DNA from: Vulcanisaeta distributa JCM 11213
Lineage (GTDB): Archaea; Thermoproteota; Thermoprotei; Thermoproteales; Thermocladiaceae
NCBI GenBank assembly: GCA_001316125.1
Contig: BBCS01000006.1
Coordinates: 1 to 64,000, forward strand
Reading direction: 5' to 3'
Length of the DNA stretch: 64,000 nt
Position 1 is the stretch's first letter. The number at the start of each line of letters is the position of its first letter. Made by a program: the position numbers and the translations under genes. The notes under the pieces are model-generated. The model did no database searches. It saw nothing but the letters and a program-made list of their open reading frames with translations, and was not told the origin of the DNA. Shown one piece after another: positions 41,863 to 52,102 of the stretch.

Positions 41863-42582
41863 CCGGCACGTGGTCAGAACCCTCCACATCACTTAAAACC
41901 TCAGCCTTAATCACCTTACCCCCCTCAATTCCTCACTAACCATGCAATAATCAATCCTCATAGCCCTCCACCTCTCCTTATAACTACGCCACGTAAACAC
42001 CCTAGCATTTGGGTGGAGTTCCCTGAAGGCGTCGATGAATCCATCCTTAATGAGTTGACTAAGCCAAGCCCTCTCCTCAGGGGTTAAGCCAGGATGTTTC
42101 TCGTCCCAAAATGAGGAATCAAGCCTATCCCTGGCAATATTGAAGTCTCCGCATACAATAACGGGCTTTCTACTTCTTAATTCATTCAAAAATTTCTCAA
42201 TGGCGCCGCAGAAGGATATCTTAAAACCCAGCCTACTAAGGTCATCACCAGCCCTTGGAAAGTAAGCATTAACAACGTAGAACTCATTAAATTCCACAGT
42301 AATTACCCTACCCTCTGCATCAAATTCCTTGATACCAAGGCCCTTGATAACGGAGATAGGCTTTACCTTCGTGAGAGTCATAACACCTGCGTAGCCCTTC
42401 CTCTCGGCAGGGAATGGGTACGCTTCATAGCCCAGCCCCATTATCGTTAGTGGAACATCACCTGAACTTCTAATCTCCTGGAGTAGAACAACATCGTAAT
42501 TACCCATACTTAATAGCCTATCGAGTGAGCCCTTCCTCATTATACTCCTCAAACCATTAACGTTCCATGAAACGATCCTCAT
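41840..42582 (-). CDS. xth: Exonuclease III-family AP endonuclease
   Basis: The protein has RIVSWNVNGLRS, VLLQEIRS, NAYFPRA and VCGDFNIARD near residue 140, then TWRSYKERWRAMRIDYC, all ExoIII family motifs. A C6 run at 41919-41924 (expected four) moves the C terminus, which carries the catalytic GSDHVPVMIEI, into another frame ending at 41840. The corrected length is about 247 residues. It acts in base excision repair and pairs functionally with the uracil-DNA glycosylase encoded nearby. Confidence 0.9.
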
Positions 42583-42620
42583 TTTTATTCAAGTCAATTC
42601 AATGATTTAGATTTAAGCAC

Positions 42621-44331
42621 TTACTTACTAAGCACATCCTTATATTGATCCCTGAGCACCTTCTTATCTATCTTACCAGTACTCGTTAATGGCAGCTCCT
42701 TCACAAATATTACCTTGTCCGGTATCCACCACTTTGGTATCTCACCCCCCCTCTCCACAAACTGCATAAGGTAATTCCTAATTTCATCCTCAGTAAGCCT
42801 ACCTTCATAGCCAGGTTTTGGTACGATAATGGCCACGGGCCTCTCACCCCCCCACTTCTCATGAGGTACGCCGACAACGGCTACCAAGTTAACGCCTGGT
42901 GCGTGCTTATTAAGTCCTCAAGCCTGAGACTTGGTATCCATTCTCCACCGCTTTTGATTACGTCCTTAAGCCTATCAGCGATCTTAACGTAATTGTCAGG
43001 TAGCCAAACTGCGGCATCCCCCCCTGTGTGGAACCAGCCATTGCGCCAAGCATTCTTAGTCTTCTCGGGGTCACCAATGTACTCCCTGAAGAGCCACGGA
43101 GCTCTAACCACGATCTCGCCAATGGTCTTTCCATCCCTAGGCACGTCCCTATCCTGCTCATCAACAACGCGCAACTGAACGAGAGGTATGACAATCCCCC
43201 CCGTCCTTAGGTAAATCTCGTTCTTCCTCTCAGGCGGTAAATCCCTATGGTCAGGCCTTAAGTAGGCGATGGTAAGTACGGGCGCAGTCTCCGTTAAACC
43301 ATAGCCACTTATCACAGTCATACCCCTGGCCTGGGCAGCCTTTAGTAATCCCTCAGGTAATGCCGCACCACCGACTATAAACTTCAACCTACTAAGGTCG
43401 TACTTAGGCGAGTCTGGATGGTTGAGCAGGTTATATAGTATTGTTGGTACACCTGCTGATAATGTAATTCCCTCATCATGGATTAACCTTAGTATGTGTC
43501 CCCCCCAATCAAAGCGACCTGGATATACGATCTTCCTATGGCCACCAAGCATGGTTGACCACGGCCAACCCCCCCATGCATGAACATGATACATGGGCAC
43601 CAAAACCATGGCAACATCATCCTGCGAGGCATTTATGGGCGGGTTCTTCACGCAAGCGCCGTAGATAATGTATGCAACACCAACCCCCCCCTATGGGTAT
43701 GATATCCTCCCTTAGGCAACCCCGTTGTTCCTGATGTGAACATTAGTGTTGCTGGTGTTTTTTCGTCTATTTCTGGGAATTCTTTTAGTGGTTCGTGCTT
43801 TAGTAGGTCCTCATAAGGTATCATCCTAACACCATAATCCTGACCCAACACCCTACCCCCCCTATCACTCATATAAATAACGGCCTTTATACTCTTGACA
43901 TTATCAAGGATCGGCTTTAGCAGTGGCTCAAAATAATCAATGTTTACGATAAATACCTCAGGCCTGGCAACACCCATTGTGTATATGATCTCCTTAGGGG
44001 GGGCGAGCATCGCATTGACCGTGAATAGGGCAGCGCCGATGCTTGGTACTGCGTAGTAAAGGTCAAGATACCTAAGGGTATTCCACTCAAGCACTGCAAC
44101 CTTACTGCCCAATTCCCAAGCCCTACCAGGCTTTAAATCAAGGTCCATTAAGGCGGCTGCGACCCTTCGGACCCTATCAGCAAGTTGTGCGAATGTGACC
44201 GATGTCCTGGAACCACCGGGAGGCCAATAAACAATCTCATTATTAGGGAAAGCAGTTACTGCATAGTCAAGTACCTTATCTATTGTTAATTGGAAGTCAT
44301 AGAAGAAGGACTTAATCTCCTCAGACGGCAT
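42621..44331 (-). CDS. Acyl-CoA synthetase (ANL superfamily, AMP-forming)
   Basis: The protein has the P-loop LMFTSGTTGLPKG, SGYGLTETAPV, the HTGGDAAVW region (relatives have a single Gly before Asp, so the C7 at 43018-43024 adds one), KSGGEWIPS and the C-terminal lysine in LPLTSTGKIDKK. Two frame joins are needed: a missing base near 43653 and one near 42903. C7/C8 runs at 42745, 42847, 43018, 43196, 43500, 43569, 43684 and 43856 and a G7 at 43997 all keep the frame and seem to add Gly or Pro codons. The corrected length is about 570 residues. The fatty or aromatic acid substrate is not determined. Confidence 0.88.
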
Positions 44332-44424
44332 GTCAATTATGCTTACTCATGATTTATAAGACTTCTGGATATAGTGCATATATAGGAATATATACATTAA
44401 AACTTAAAATTTAAGTAGATTAGT

Positions 44425-45246
44425 GTGAAGATTATGAAAATAACAATATTGGTGGATAACTACGCAACACAACTATCCTCATTAAGTAGGCGATTACTGA
44501 GTGAGTGGGGGGGGTTCGCGGCATATGTGCATGACTATAAGATACTATATGACACGGGACTTACAGGAACAGCCTTATTAAATAACATGAGGGCGCTCGG
44601 CATAGATCCGAACGAGCCCGAGTACTTAGTAATTAGTCATAGGCACATTGACCATACAGGCGGTGTTAAGGCATTCCTGAACGCTAGGTCAAGGCCCATA
44701 AAAATGATTGCACATGCTAACCTATTCACGAAGGCTTACGCCACTGGCGAGGGCGGTAAACTTGAGGACATAAGCGTGGACTTCACGAGAGAGTACCTGG
44801 AGACCAGGGGGTGTTGATTTAGTACTGATTAGGGAGCCCTATAGGATAGCCAATGACGTTATTGTGTCGGGTGAGATACCCAGGAGGTGGGGTCCATCGC
44901 ACACAGCGCCGTTACTGATGAGGTGCCTGATGATATGGCATTGTATATAAAGCACCGAATGTTGATAGCTTTAACAGGTTGTGGACATTCTGGGGTTGAG
45001 AATATTGTGGAGTATGGATTCCAGGTAACTGGGTTGAGCAGGCTGTACGCGATTATTGGTGGGCTTCATTTCATGGGGTTGAACGAGGATAGGATTAGGC
45101 AGGTAACTAATTACTTAGTCAATAAGTCGCCTAGTACTGTAGTGGGGGGGACCCACTGTACGGGCATTCTTGGTATTGCAGCTTTGTACAACGCTGTGCC
45201 AAAGGCATTTAGGCTTGGTGGTGTTGGTTCCGTAATCGAGCTTTAA
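44425..45246 (+). CDS. Metallo-beta-lactamase-fold protein (MJ-type hydrolase)
   Basis: The metal site HRHIDHTGG is near residue 73, and GCGHSGVENI and GTHCTG are in later frames, as in archaeal MBL proteins annotated near methanopterin synthesis. The frame breaks at 44807-44811 (five Gs, expected four) and near 44920. A G8 (44507-44514) and a G7 (45144-45150) add Gly at EWGGFAA and VVGGTHC. The start is GTG 44425 or ATG 44434. The exact substrate is unknown. Confidence 0.78.
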
Positions 45247-45289
45247 TAATGTTTTAAATTGCCCCCCCTTGTTAAAAGTTATTAGGGTA

Positions 45290-45949
45290 ATGTCGATTGA
45301 CATCCTGGAACGCGGGATTAGCTATATCCGCTGGTCATTACTCATAATATCTGCTGATGCCTCCGTTCTAACATTGTTGCTACTTCTATCATTATTGATC
45401 ACGCCTATGGCTGCCTACATATTCACGGTCGTGATCTCATACTTTCTCTTAATATCCACCGTAATACCCTATGTGCTGGTTGTGATTTTCTGGCTACTTG
45501 GTTTTAGGGACTTGGTTCATTATAGCAGGAGGTATTTCATTGGGTTTATTGGTTCGTTAATAATCACAATTTCGTACTTCATGAACATACTCTACATGGG
45601 GGTATTTAATGGTTAACGAACTCGCAGGCAATGCCTTAATCCCCAGGCCAATAATACTTGAACCACTCATATTAACTTATAATAGGTACTTCATCGTATT
45701 CTCACTATACTTACCATTACCCCTCTTCATATCGTTAGTTCTGGGCATTCTCGGATCAATCTTAAGCATGATAACCCTATATAGGTTAGGTAATGACTTA
45801 ACCTAACGAGGATCAGAATTGACTCCTTAATCACAGTAATTGGTGTCTTAATGATCATGGCACCATTGATTAGCGGGTTACTTATTAGTGCAGGTACTGC
45901 ACTGCTAACCCTTGATCTAAATAGGGTATTTGATGAATTAGGTAAGTAA
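45290..45949 (+). CDS. Membrane protein, DUF973-like
   Basis: Three frames join into about 219 residues: MSIDILERGISYIRWSLLI to a break at 45598-45602 (five Gs, expected four), then EPLILTYNRYFIVFSLYL, a missing C near 45803, and LITVIGVLMIMAPLISG with a C-terminal LNRVFDELGK. Four to five helices are visible. The pattern resembles DUF973 proteins of crenarchaea. A C7 run (45262-45268) lies in the promoter between a TTTTAAAT box and the start. It begins the membrane/MoxR/DUF58 cluster. Confidence 0.55.
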
Positions 45950-45955
45950 TTAGGA

Positions 45956-47144
45956 TTGCTAAGAATTTTAAATTCAAGGTTTGTGAATGTTTGTGTGAAT
46001 AAATCCGCAATCTTAATATTGGTCATTGGATTATTAATAACGTGGTTATTAGCATCCTCAATAGGCATATTAATAAAGTTGAATGAATCAAAAGGAACAC
46101 AGGGAGGTGGCCCATTAAGTATCCACATAAATCTACCGCAACCTTTGATCATGTTACCACAAATAAACATAACGATACCACAGCATATTAACGAAACCAG
46201 TGGTGCAGAATTATACGTACCACTGATACCACTACCAATAGTAATGCCTAACATATCAATCAATATCGTGAAATACTTAGTAATAGGTACACCAAGACCC
46301 CCGCAGTCGCTGGGTGGTGGATCTTCAAGTACGCCAGGCTTACAAGAGGGTCCAGGAAATAACCAGCAATATGTAAGTAATACGGTAGCTCCATTGAGGG
46401 TACCGCCTTTATTGATCATTATTATAATAATCGCAGCAATCATAATCATTGGCATTAGCTCATTAACAATAGTAAGGAGAGAGATTCATGCAAGTAGCCG
46501 GTTAAGCGATAATATTAATGTCGATGTGAAGATAAGCCCTAACATTAACGTGGTCTCAAAGGGTAGTAACGAGACGTTTATTAAGTTATCAAAAGAAATT
46601 GAATTACTTCCAGGGGGGGAGGTCGTGAAGGCTATTGATGGTTGGGGGGGTGGTAATGATATGATTGACCTAGGAATACCCAGGGATTTACCGTTAATCT
46701 GGAGATTCAATGAACCATTACCCATAGTTGTTAAGGAGGGTGCCTCAGTCACAGTTACGAAGTCGGGCATTCTCAGGGAGGGCTCGTTAATAATGCCTTC
46801 AAGGGGGTTGTTATGGAGTTAGCATTAGGCTTGGTGATAGGGAGGAGCGATTATTCATTAGGGCTAGTGATTATAGGGATGATATTGTCAATTTTACTAG
46901 ATTAAATATAGGTGATTTCATAATTAAGGACTCAGCAACCATCAGGGAGGTGATGAAGCAATTAGCTGATGATGGTGTTATTAATGGTGAATGGAATTCA
47001 ATAAATACGATTATTGGATTATTCGAGAGAGTTAAGTATGGGCTCAGGGATGTTGATAGGCGTGATTATGAGGAGTTCCTTAGGGCCTTGGGAAGGGTCT
47101 TCAGGGGGGGTGCCAGGGTGATTATTTGTGAGGGTGCGTCATAG
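45956..47144 (+). CDS. DUF4129-domain membrane protein
   Basis: The protein has an N-terminal helix (SAILILVIGLLITWLLASS), an extracellular-looking proline- and asparagine-rich domain, a second helix (LLIIIIIIAAIIIIG) and a C-terminal domain with FTRLNIGDFI, IREVMKQLADDG and RRDYEEFLRALGRVF, the DUF4129 pattern. A G5 run at 46803-46807 (expected four) is the only frame break. G7s at 46613, 46644 and 47104 keep the frame. DUF4129 proteins accompany MoxR and DUF58 genes. The start codon is uncertain. Confidence 0.6.
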
Positions 47145-48195
47145 TTTAATTATTAAGTACGTAGTTGCGTACATAATACTTGCATCACTTACGTTACTAA
47201 TGCTTTTAATAAGGCCCATTGGTACTTACTTAATCACTACATTGGTAATACCAACGGTAGCTCTAATAACGACGATCTTGGTGGGTGATTTCGTTAGATA
47301 CCGTAGTAATACTGTTGCGGATATGCTTAGGAATTTAATGGCGCCTTCATTATTCATATACCTATTAATTGGGGGTTTGACCTCCATACTAATTACTAAT
47401 TACAGGGGATACTCCCTCATTGTCAATTACCTAATGAATTTCCTAGCCCTGGTCATAATTGGCGCAATAATCAATAGGTATTCAACGAGGCAGGTGGTTA
47501 AAACGAGCTTCACCGAGTCATTACTTAAGTACTTATCGTATTTCTTCGTATTCCTTGGACTTGGTTATCTATTTGGTGCTATTTACTTACCATTATTTTA
47601 CCCATTCGCGGTAGTGTCCATTGTTTACTTAGTACTTGCGTTAGCAACTATGATTGAGAACCGCGGCATTAATGTCAGGGGGGGAATTATTGGGAATTCA
47701 CGCCCGTTAGCCCTTGCGGCTTTTGGCATTGGTCTGCTGTATTCCTTACTTTCAATTCCAAAACCCTCAACATGGAACACATACATACTAATAGTATTCA
47801 TAATCATTGCCTCAACATCCATAATATATGCGGGCTATAGACTATACATCAGTGGGCTAGAGGTTGTGGAGAGTATTGAGGAGGAATTGTATGAGAAACA
47901 TAGGCGTGAGATTAAGGTTGTACCATCACCTGAATACTCACTTTTTGAGGAGGCTGTTAGGGAGTTCGTGATTAACGGTAAGAAGGATAAATTGATCGCG
48001 TACCTGGTCCATGAATTAACAAATGATGGCTTGGATTATAAGGCGATTATTGATAAGCTTGATAAATTGATCAACTACTCAAGTGTAATAACCTGTAGGA
48101 GGGTTAGTAAAAGGATCCTTGAAATGGAGGTTAGGGATAGGATTAACCTCATCAATGAGCTGCTCAATGAACTATTGAGCAACAAAAACACTTAA
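47128..48195 (+). CDS. Polytopic membrane protein of the MoxR cluster
   Basis: This 355-residue intact protein has eight to nine predicted helices in the first 260 residues, then a soluble acidic C-terminal domain (VESIEEELYEKHRREI and a charged helical tail). It overlaps the preceding gene by 17 bases and precedes moxR by about 35. The pattern resembles accessory membrane proteins of archaeal MoxR/DUF58 loci. No further family is recognised. Confidence 0.55.
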   Translation: MRVRHSLIIKYVVAYIILASLTLLMLLIRPIGTYLITTLVIPTVALITTILVGDFVRYRSNTVADMLRNLMAPSLFIYLLIGGLTSILITNYRGYSLIVNYLMNFLALVIIGAIINRYSTRQVVKTSFTESLLKYLSYFFVFLGLGYLFGAIYLPLFYPFAVVSIVYLVLALATMIENRGINVRGGIIGNSRPLALAAFGIGLLYSLLSIPKPSTWNTYILIVFIIIASTSIIYAGYRLYISGLEVVESIEEELYEKHRREIKVVPSPEYSLFEEAVREFVINGKKDKLIAYLVHELTNDGLDYKAIIDKLDKLINYSSVITCRRVSKRILEMEVRDRINLINELLNELLSNKNT

Positions 48196-48230
48196 TTTAC
48201 CTTACTCTTAATACCAATTTAGGCTTGGTA

Positions 48231-49199
48231 ATGAGCAAGGTTAGCATCGATTATGTAACGGAGAGGGTCAGGGCCGTAATTAACGAAATAACCAAGTACT
48301 TTGTCGGTGACGAAGAGATCCTGTTAAAAATATTAGCCTCGATTATTGCCGGTGGTCACGTACTCATTGAGGATGTGCCAGGTATTGGTAAGACCTTCCT
48401 ATCGAAAATGCTCGCTAAGGTTCTCGGGCTTAGGTTCAGTAGAATTCAATTCACGCCTGACTTACTACCCAGTGATATTATTGGTACTAAGGTTTGGAGA
48501 CCTGATAAGGGTAGTTTCGAGTTGGTGCTCGGCCCCATATTCGCAAATTTCGTACTCGCTGATGAGGTTAATAGGGCTCCTCCTAAGGTTCAGTCTGCTT
48601 TGCTTGAGGCTATGCAGGAGGGTCAGGTAACGATTGAGGGTGAGACGATTAAGCTCCCTCAGCCATTCATCGTAGTCGCCACGCAGAATCCCATAGAGCT
48701 CGAGGGAACATACCCACTACCAGAGGCACAACTAGACAGATTCATGATAAGAATAAGACTAGGATATCCGAAGGATGAAGTTGAGTTACTTAAGCGTAGG
48801 ATCTCATGGCGTAGTAACGACCCAACACCCCCCCAGGTAAGGACTGTATTAAGTGGTGATGAATTATTAATGATTAGGAATTTCGTGGAGAGTAACGTTG
48901 TTGTTAGTGATGATGTTATGAAGTATGTAGTGAGCTTCAACGTTATTAGGAGGGATCCCAGGGTACTTGCTGGTCCAAGCCCCCCCAGGGGATTGATGGC
49001 ATTGATGAGTATGGGTAGGGCTATGGCGGTTATCGATGGCAGGGACTACGTAATACCCGACGATATAAAGAGGGTTATTATTGAAACCCTTGGGCATAGA
49101 ATTGTGCTTAAGCCTGAGGTCGCCTGGAGGGGGTTAGTGGTGAGGACATTGTTAGGGAGTATGTTGAGAAGATACCGATACCCAGGTAGTGATTACTAA
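48231..49199 (+). CDS. moxR: MoxR-family AAA+ ATPase
   Basis: This 323-residue intact protein has Walker A EDVPGIGKTFLSK, Walker B FVLADEVNRAPP, sensor 1 VVATQNPIELEGTYPLPEAQLDRF, and AGPSPPRGLMAL near the C terminus, where relatives have a single Pro. The C7 runs at 48828-48834 and 48980-48986 account for the extras. MoxR proteins are chaperone-like ATPases that act on metal-binding or DUF58 (vWA) partners. The DUF58 gene overlaps its last base. Confidence 0.92.
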   Translation: MSKVSIDYVTERVRAVINEITKYFVGDEEILLKILASIIAGGHVLIEDVPGIGKTFLSKMLAKVLGLRFSRIQFTPDLLPSDIIGTKVWRPDKGSFELVLGPIFANFVLADEVNRAPPKVQSALLEAMQEGQVTIEGETIKLPQPFIVVATQNPIELEGTYPLPEAQLDRFMIRIRLGYPKDEVELLKRRISWRSNDPTPPQVRTVLSGDELLMIRNFVESNVVVSDDVMKYVVSFNVIRRDPRVLAGPSPPRGLMALMSMGRAMAVIDGRDYVIPDDIKRVIIETLGHRIVLKPEVAWRGLVVRTLLGSMLRRYRYPGSDY

Positions 49200-50756
49200 T
49201 GAGGGAATTCTCGAAAATACTCCTGCTCCTCATAATACTTCCAATGATTATAGCCGTGGCCGCAGTACTAACAACATCTAAGTTGTACATACTCCCCCCC
49301 ATACTCTTCCCCCCCCTAATCACGTTGGTGATAGCTTTAAGCTTAGACGAAAAGCCCACGATATCGATAACCCTCAACGCCGATAAAAGCGTTATGTACG
49401 TTGATGAGGAATTAAACATAGAATTAAACGTTAAAATCCACGGCGGCTTCGGCCTTTTAATAATTAGGGCGCCGCCAAATCCTGACACGTTAATGGCCGA
49501 GGGCTTTGAGTTGGTTAAGGGCAATAATGTTCACGTGATCTTCAAGGGATTCGGCGATGTGGACAGGAGATTCACATATGTATTAAAGGCTGTTAAGAGG
49601 GGGGGTAATTACTCATTGGGTAGTATTGATTATGTGTATTATAATGCCCTGGGAATACACGAACCAATTAAGGGTTCCATAAAGCTTGGAGGTAATGTCC
49701 AGGTAATACCCAGGATCAAGATTGTTAGGAGGGTTCTCGGAATGGTCAAGCCGAGACAGGGATTACCTAGGTACTCACCATCAAGCTTGGCCCATACTCC
49801 ACGGAATTTAGGTCCGTGAGGAATTACGTGCCTGGTGACCCATACAAGTTCATTAATTGGAAGGCAACCGCGAGGGATCCTGGTGGTAAAGTAATGGTTA
49901 ATGAGTATGAGAGGGAGGGGGGCTTAGGACAACAATAATATTGCTAGACGTTGGTTGGTGGATGAGGTATGGAACCGCCGAGGATAACCCCCCCCTTGAG
50001 TATGGAGTATCACTCATACTATCCCTAAGTAGGTATTACTTAGGTATGGTTATAATGTTGGTCTTTGGACAATACCAACCGGCCCAAGGGTCATACCCAG
50101 CTCGGGAACCACGCAGTACTACAGGTTATTGCGAGAGTTAATGGTTGTAAGAGCATTGCCCATTAAGGCTATATCATGGACCCAGCCCTTTATAGGTTGA
50201 TACAGGAGACTAACCCAGTATTAATTATTGTGACGAATATGAACGTAGAAAGTGCCGAGAGGGTTATTACCCTAATTAATAAATTACCATCAAGGGCTCT
50301 CATAATCGATATAGTGCCCGACACAATACTAATGAGGAGTTTAGTAAAGGGGGGGTTGCCCTGTAATCAGTGGGTCATTAGGAATAGAGTGAGGTTATAT
50401 AAGGCATTACCGAGGAATGCCAAGGTAATCACTTGGGACCCAGCTTGTGAGGGCATTGGCTCGTTAATCGCCAGGATATCAACGTACCTAGCAGGTGGTT
50501 ATGAAATGAGGCAGGTCCTAGCCGTATTATCACTAGTACTTCCCGTGATCCCCTTCATAATGTTAATGCCTAATAACCCATCAATCAGCTTGATATTAAT
50601 CGCCATAACTCTCTCAATAGGCTTATCGGACTTCTCATGGGTAATCTATCTGTTGAGTCCTGGATAGCCCTAACAATGGCGTTGATAATATCGGTAACGT
50701 CACAGGGCTATGTACCATACATATTTCACGTGGTGCTTGTTCAACCCAGGGCTTGA
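49199..50756 (+). CDS. DUF58-family protein (vWA-like) partner of MoxR
   Basis: The protein has two N-terminal helices, an Ig-like domain, then the DUF58 core TEFRSVRNYVPGD, INWKATARD and LLLDVGWWMRYG, and C-terminal helices. Joins are one G near 49786, G6 at 49917-49922 (expected four), one G near 50043, one G near 50184 and a C near 50663. The corrected length is about 520 residues. In-frame C7/C8/G7 runs at 49294, 49309, 49599, 49988 and 50349 add residues. The vWA-like fold probably binds a metal or a protein partner at the membrane. Confidence 0.8.
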
Positions 50757-51073
50757 CCGTATTTGATGGGTCAATAATCATCATAGAGTACTCATTAATA
50801 CTGTCCCAACTCTATAACAATTACGTGAGGTATATGAGGGAATTCAGTAGTAAGGGTTATGATGAAGATGAGGTTAACAATGCATTGAACAGCCTAATCA
50901 AGTGGATACTCATATTCTTAACAATATTCCTATTAGCATCATTTACTATTTATTACGTAATAACGATGATGACAGTACCACTAATAGATCCATTTACAGC
51001 CCTTGTGATCTTCGCCGTAACTTACATAGTCATATCCAGATACCTACTAACGAGAATAAAGGGTCGGTCATAA
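50753..51073 (+). CDS. Small membrane protein of the MoxR cluster
   Basis: This 106-residue frame starts at TTG 50753, overlapping the DUF58 stop. It has a soluble helical part (YMREFSSKGYDEDEVNNALNS) and two C-terminal membrane helices (WILIFLTIFLLASFTIYYV and DPFTALVIFAVTYIVI). The acidic/basic N-terminal helix could bind a cluster partner. No family is recognised. It overlaps the end of the convergent BsuPI-like gene. Confidence 0.5.
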   Translation: MTVFDGSIIIIEYSLILSQLYNNYVRYMREFSSKGYDEDEVNNALNSLIKWILIFLTIFLLASFTIYYVITMMTVPLIDPFTALVIFAVTYIVISRYLLTRIKGRS

Positions 51074-51377
51074 AACATCGAAGAACTCACTGAAACACTC
51101 AAGGGTGCTACCATCAACCATAGGCCGCCAAACAACCCTATACCTACTTATCAACGGGTTTACCATCATTATCAAGCTGAGACCAAACGACAACGAAGGA
51201 GGAACTCGGGCTAATGGTAATCTGTGGAGGCTCAATCGAGTAAATCACCCTACCATTGGCATCAATTATTTGCCAAGAACCAATCATGACAGGCGTATTG
51301 CCTAGATTAATAAGCGTAATATAAATGGGCTCACCCCTCGAAAATGCCCTCCTATCCAGGTAAACACTGCAGGGCAC
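51068..51377 (-). CDS. BsuPI-like small beta-sandwich protein
   Basis: The first frame (SVYLDRRAFSRGEPIYITL through SSSFVVVWSQLDNDGKPV) matches the pattern of the intracellular proteinase inhibitor (BsuPI) fold: N, T/P and W-Q-D spaced as in that family. A one-base shift near 51155 brings in the C terminus RYRVVWRPMVDG. The product is about 102 residues. A protease-inhibitor role in archaea is unproven. Confidence 0.5.
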
Positions 51378-51536
51378 GCATAACTAACAAACTACCTGAT
51401 ATAAAAATCAATTACAATGAAATAAATCATTACTAAGGAAATTACCAATAATTAAGATGAAAATTTCCTATCATCCACCTGATTACCGAGAAACCTTCCC
51501 ATGGAGGAATCACATTTGAAGGATAATCCGTGTTGG

Positions 51537-51643
51537 TGCCGGGGCCGGGATTTGAACCCGGGCCCCCCCTTGCGGGGGACGGGATGCCTTGGTTTTTGCT
51601 CTCGAGTCCCGCGCCTTAGACCTAGCTCGGCCACCCCCCCGGC
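51537..51643 (-). tRNA. Class II tRNA, probably tRNA-Ser(CGA) with an intron
   Basis: On the minus strand the acceptor 5' strand (from 51643) pairs with CCCCGGC (ending at 51538). The D arm starts TGGCCGAG. The anticodon stem CGGGA/TCCCG encloses CTCGAGA plus a 15-nt insert at the canonical 37/38 position. The long variable arm has a GCAA loop, and the T loop is TTCAAAT. The anticodon reads CGA, giving Ser(UCG), although A73 is more usual for Leu. CCA follows at 51534-51536. As read, the acceptor has 7 Gs (51634-51640) against 4 Cs. The variable stem has C5 against G7 where 4/4 would pair, so three runs are too long. Confidence 0.85.
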
Positions 51644-51652
51644 GTTTTTCTT

Positions 51653-52099
51653 TTACTGTGCTTTTCGATTTAAAGCTTTTGCTATTATTTCCTGGCAGGT
51701 TCTATCGCTTATCTTCATGTAGCTTCTAGGTGGTTTTATGTTCAGTTTCCTTAATTCTTCTATTGTCACCGCGTTTGGCAGTATTGTTGGGCTTGTCACT
51801 TCAAGTATGAGTATCCTCCTCCTTGACCCTAGGTACTTAGTCATTACGTACTCCAGGTTATCCCTGGGAATATCTCCACACTTATTACCTATCACATTCA
51901 TTAACTCACCTGGCCTTACTATGGTTGAATCACCGGCTATGAAGTATCCCTTAACCGCCTTAACTGGGCTTGAGTAGTAGACGAGGATCATGTCGCCCTT
52001 ATTTATTGGCTCAATGAAGGTCCTTATCTCGCATTTCTTTTGACCTGTTAGGATCTCTGTGGCGAATTGGGGTTTTAAGGACATTAAGAAGCAGTCCAT
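51653..52099 (-). CDS. ASCH-domain (PUA-like) protein
   Basis: This 148-residue intact protein has MSLKPQFATEILTGQKKCEIRT near the start (the ASCH motif of lysine and glutamate), ILVYYSSPVKAVKGYF and a basic C terminus. ASCH proteins are predicted to bind RNA, like PUA domains. It follows the second beta-subunit gene by 3 bases on the same strand and lies next to the tRNA. The specific RNA target is unknown. Confidence 0.7.
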   Translation of the reverse strand: MDCFLMSLKPQFATEILTGQKKCEIRTFIEPINKGDMILVYYSSPVKAVKGYFIAGDSTIVRPGELMNVIGNKCGDIPRDNLEYVMTKYLGSRRRILILEVTSPTILPNAVTIEELRKLNIKPPRSYMKISDRTCQEIIAKALNRKAQ

Positions 52100-52102
52100 A
52101 TT

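Noticed and set aside
51452..51634. A minus-strand 60-residue ORF and a plus-strand 73-residue ORF (51501-51722).
   Set aside because: Both lie over the tRNA gene and have tRNA-derived composition. They are not protein genes.
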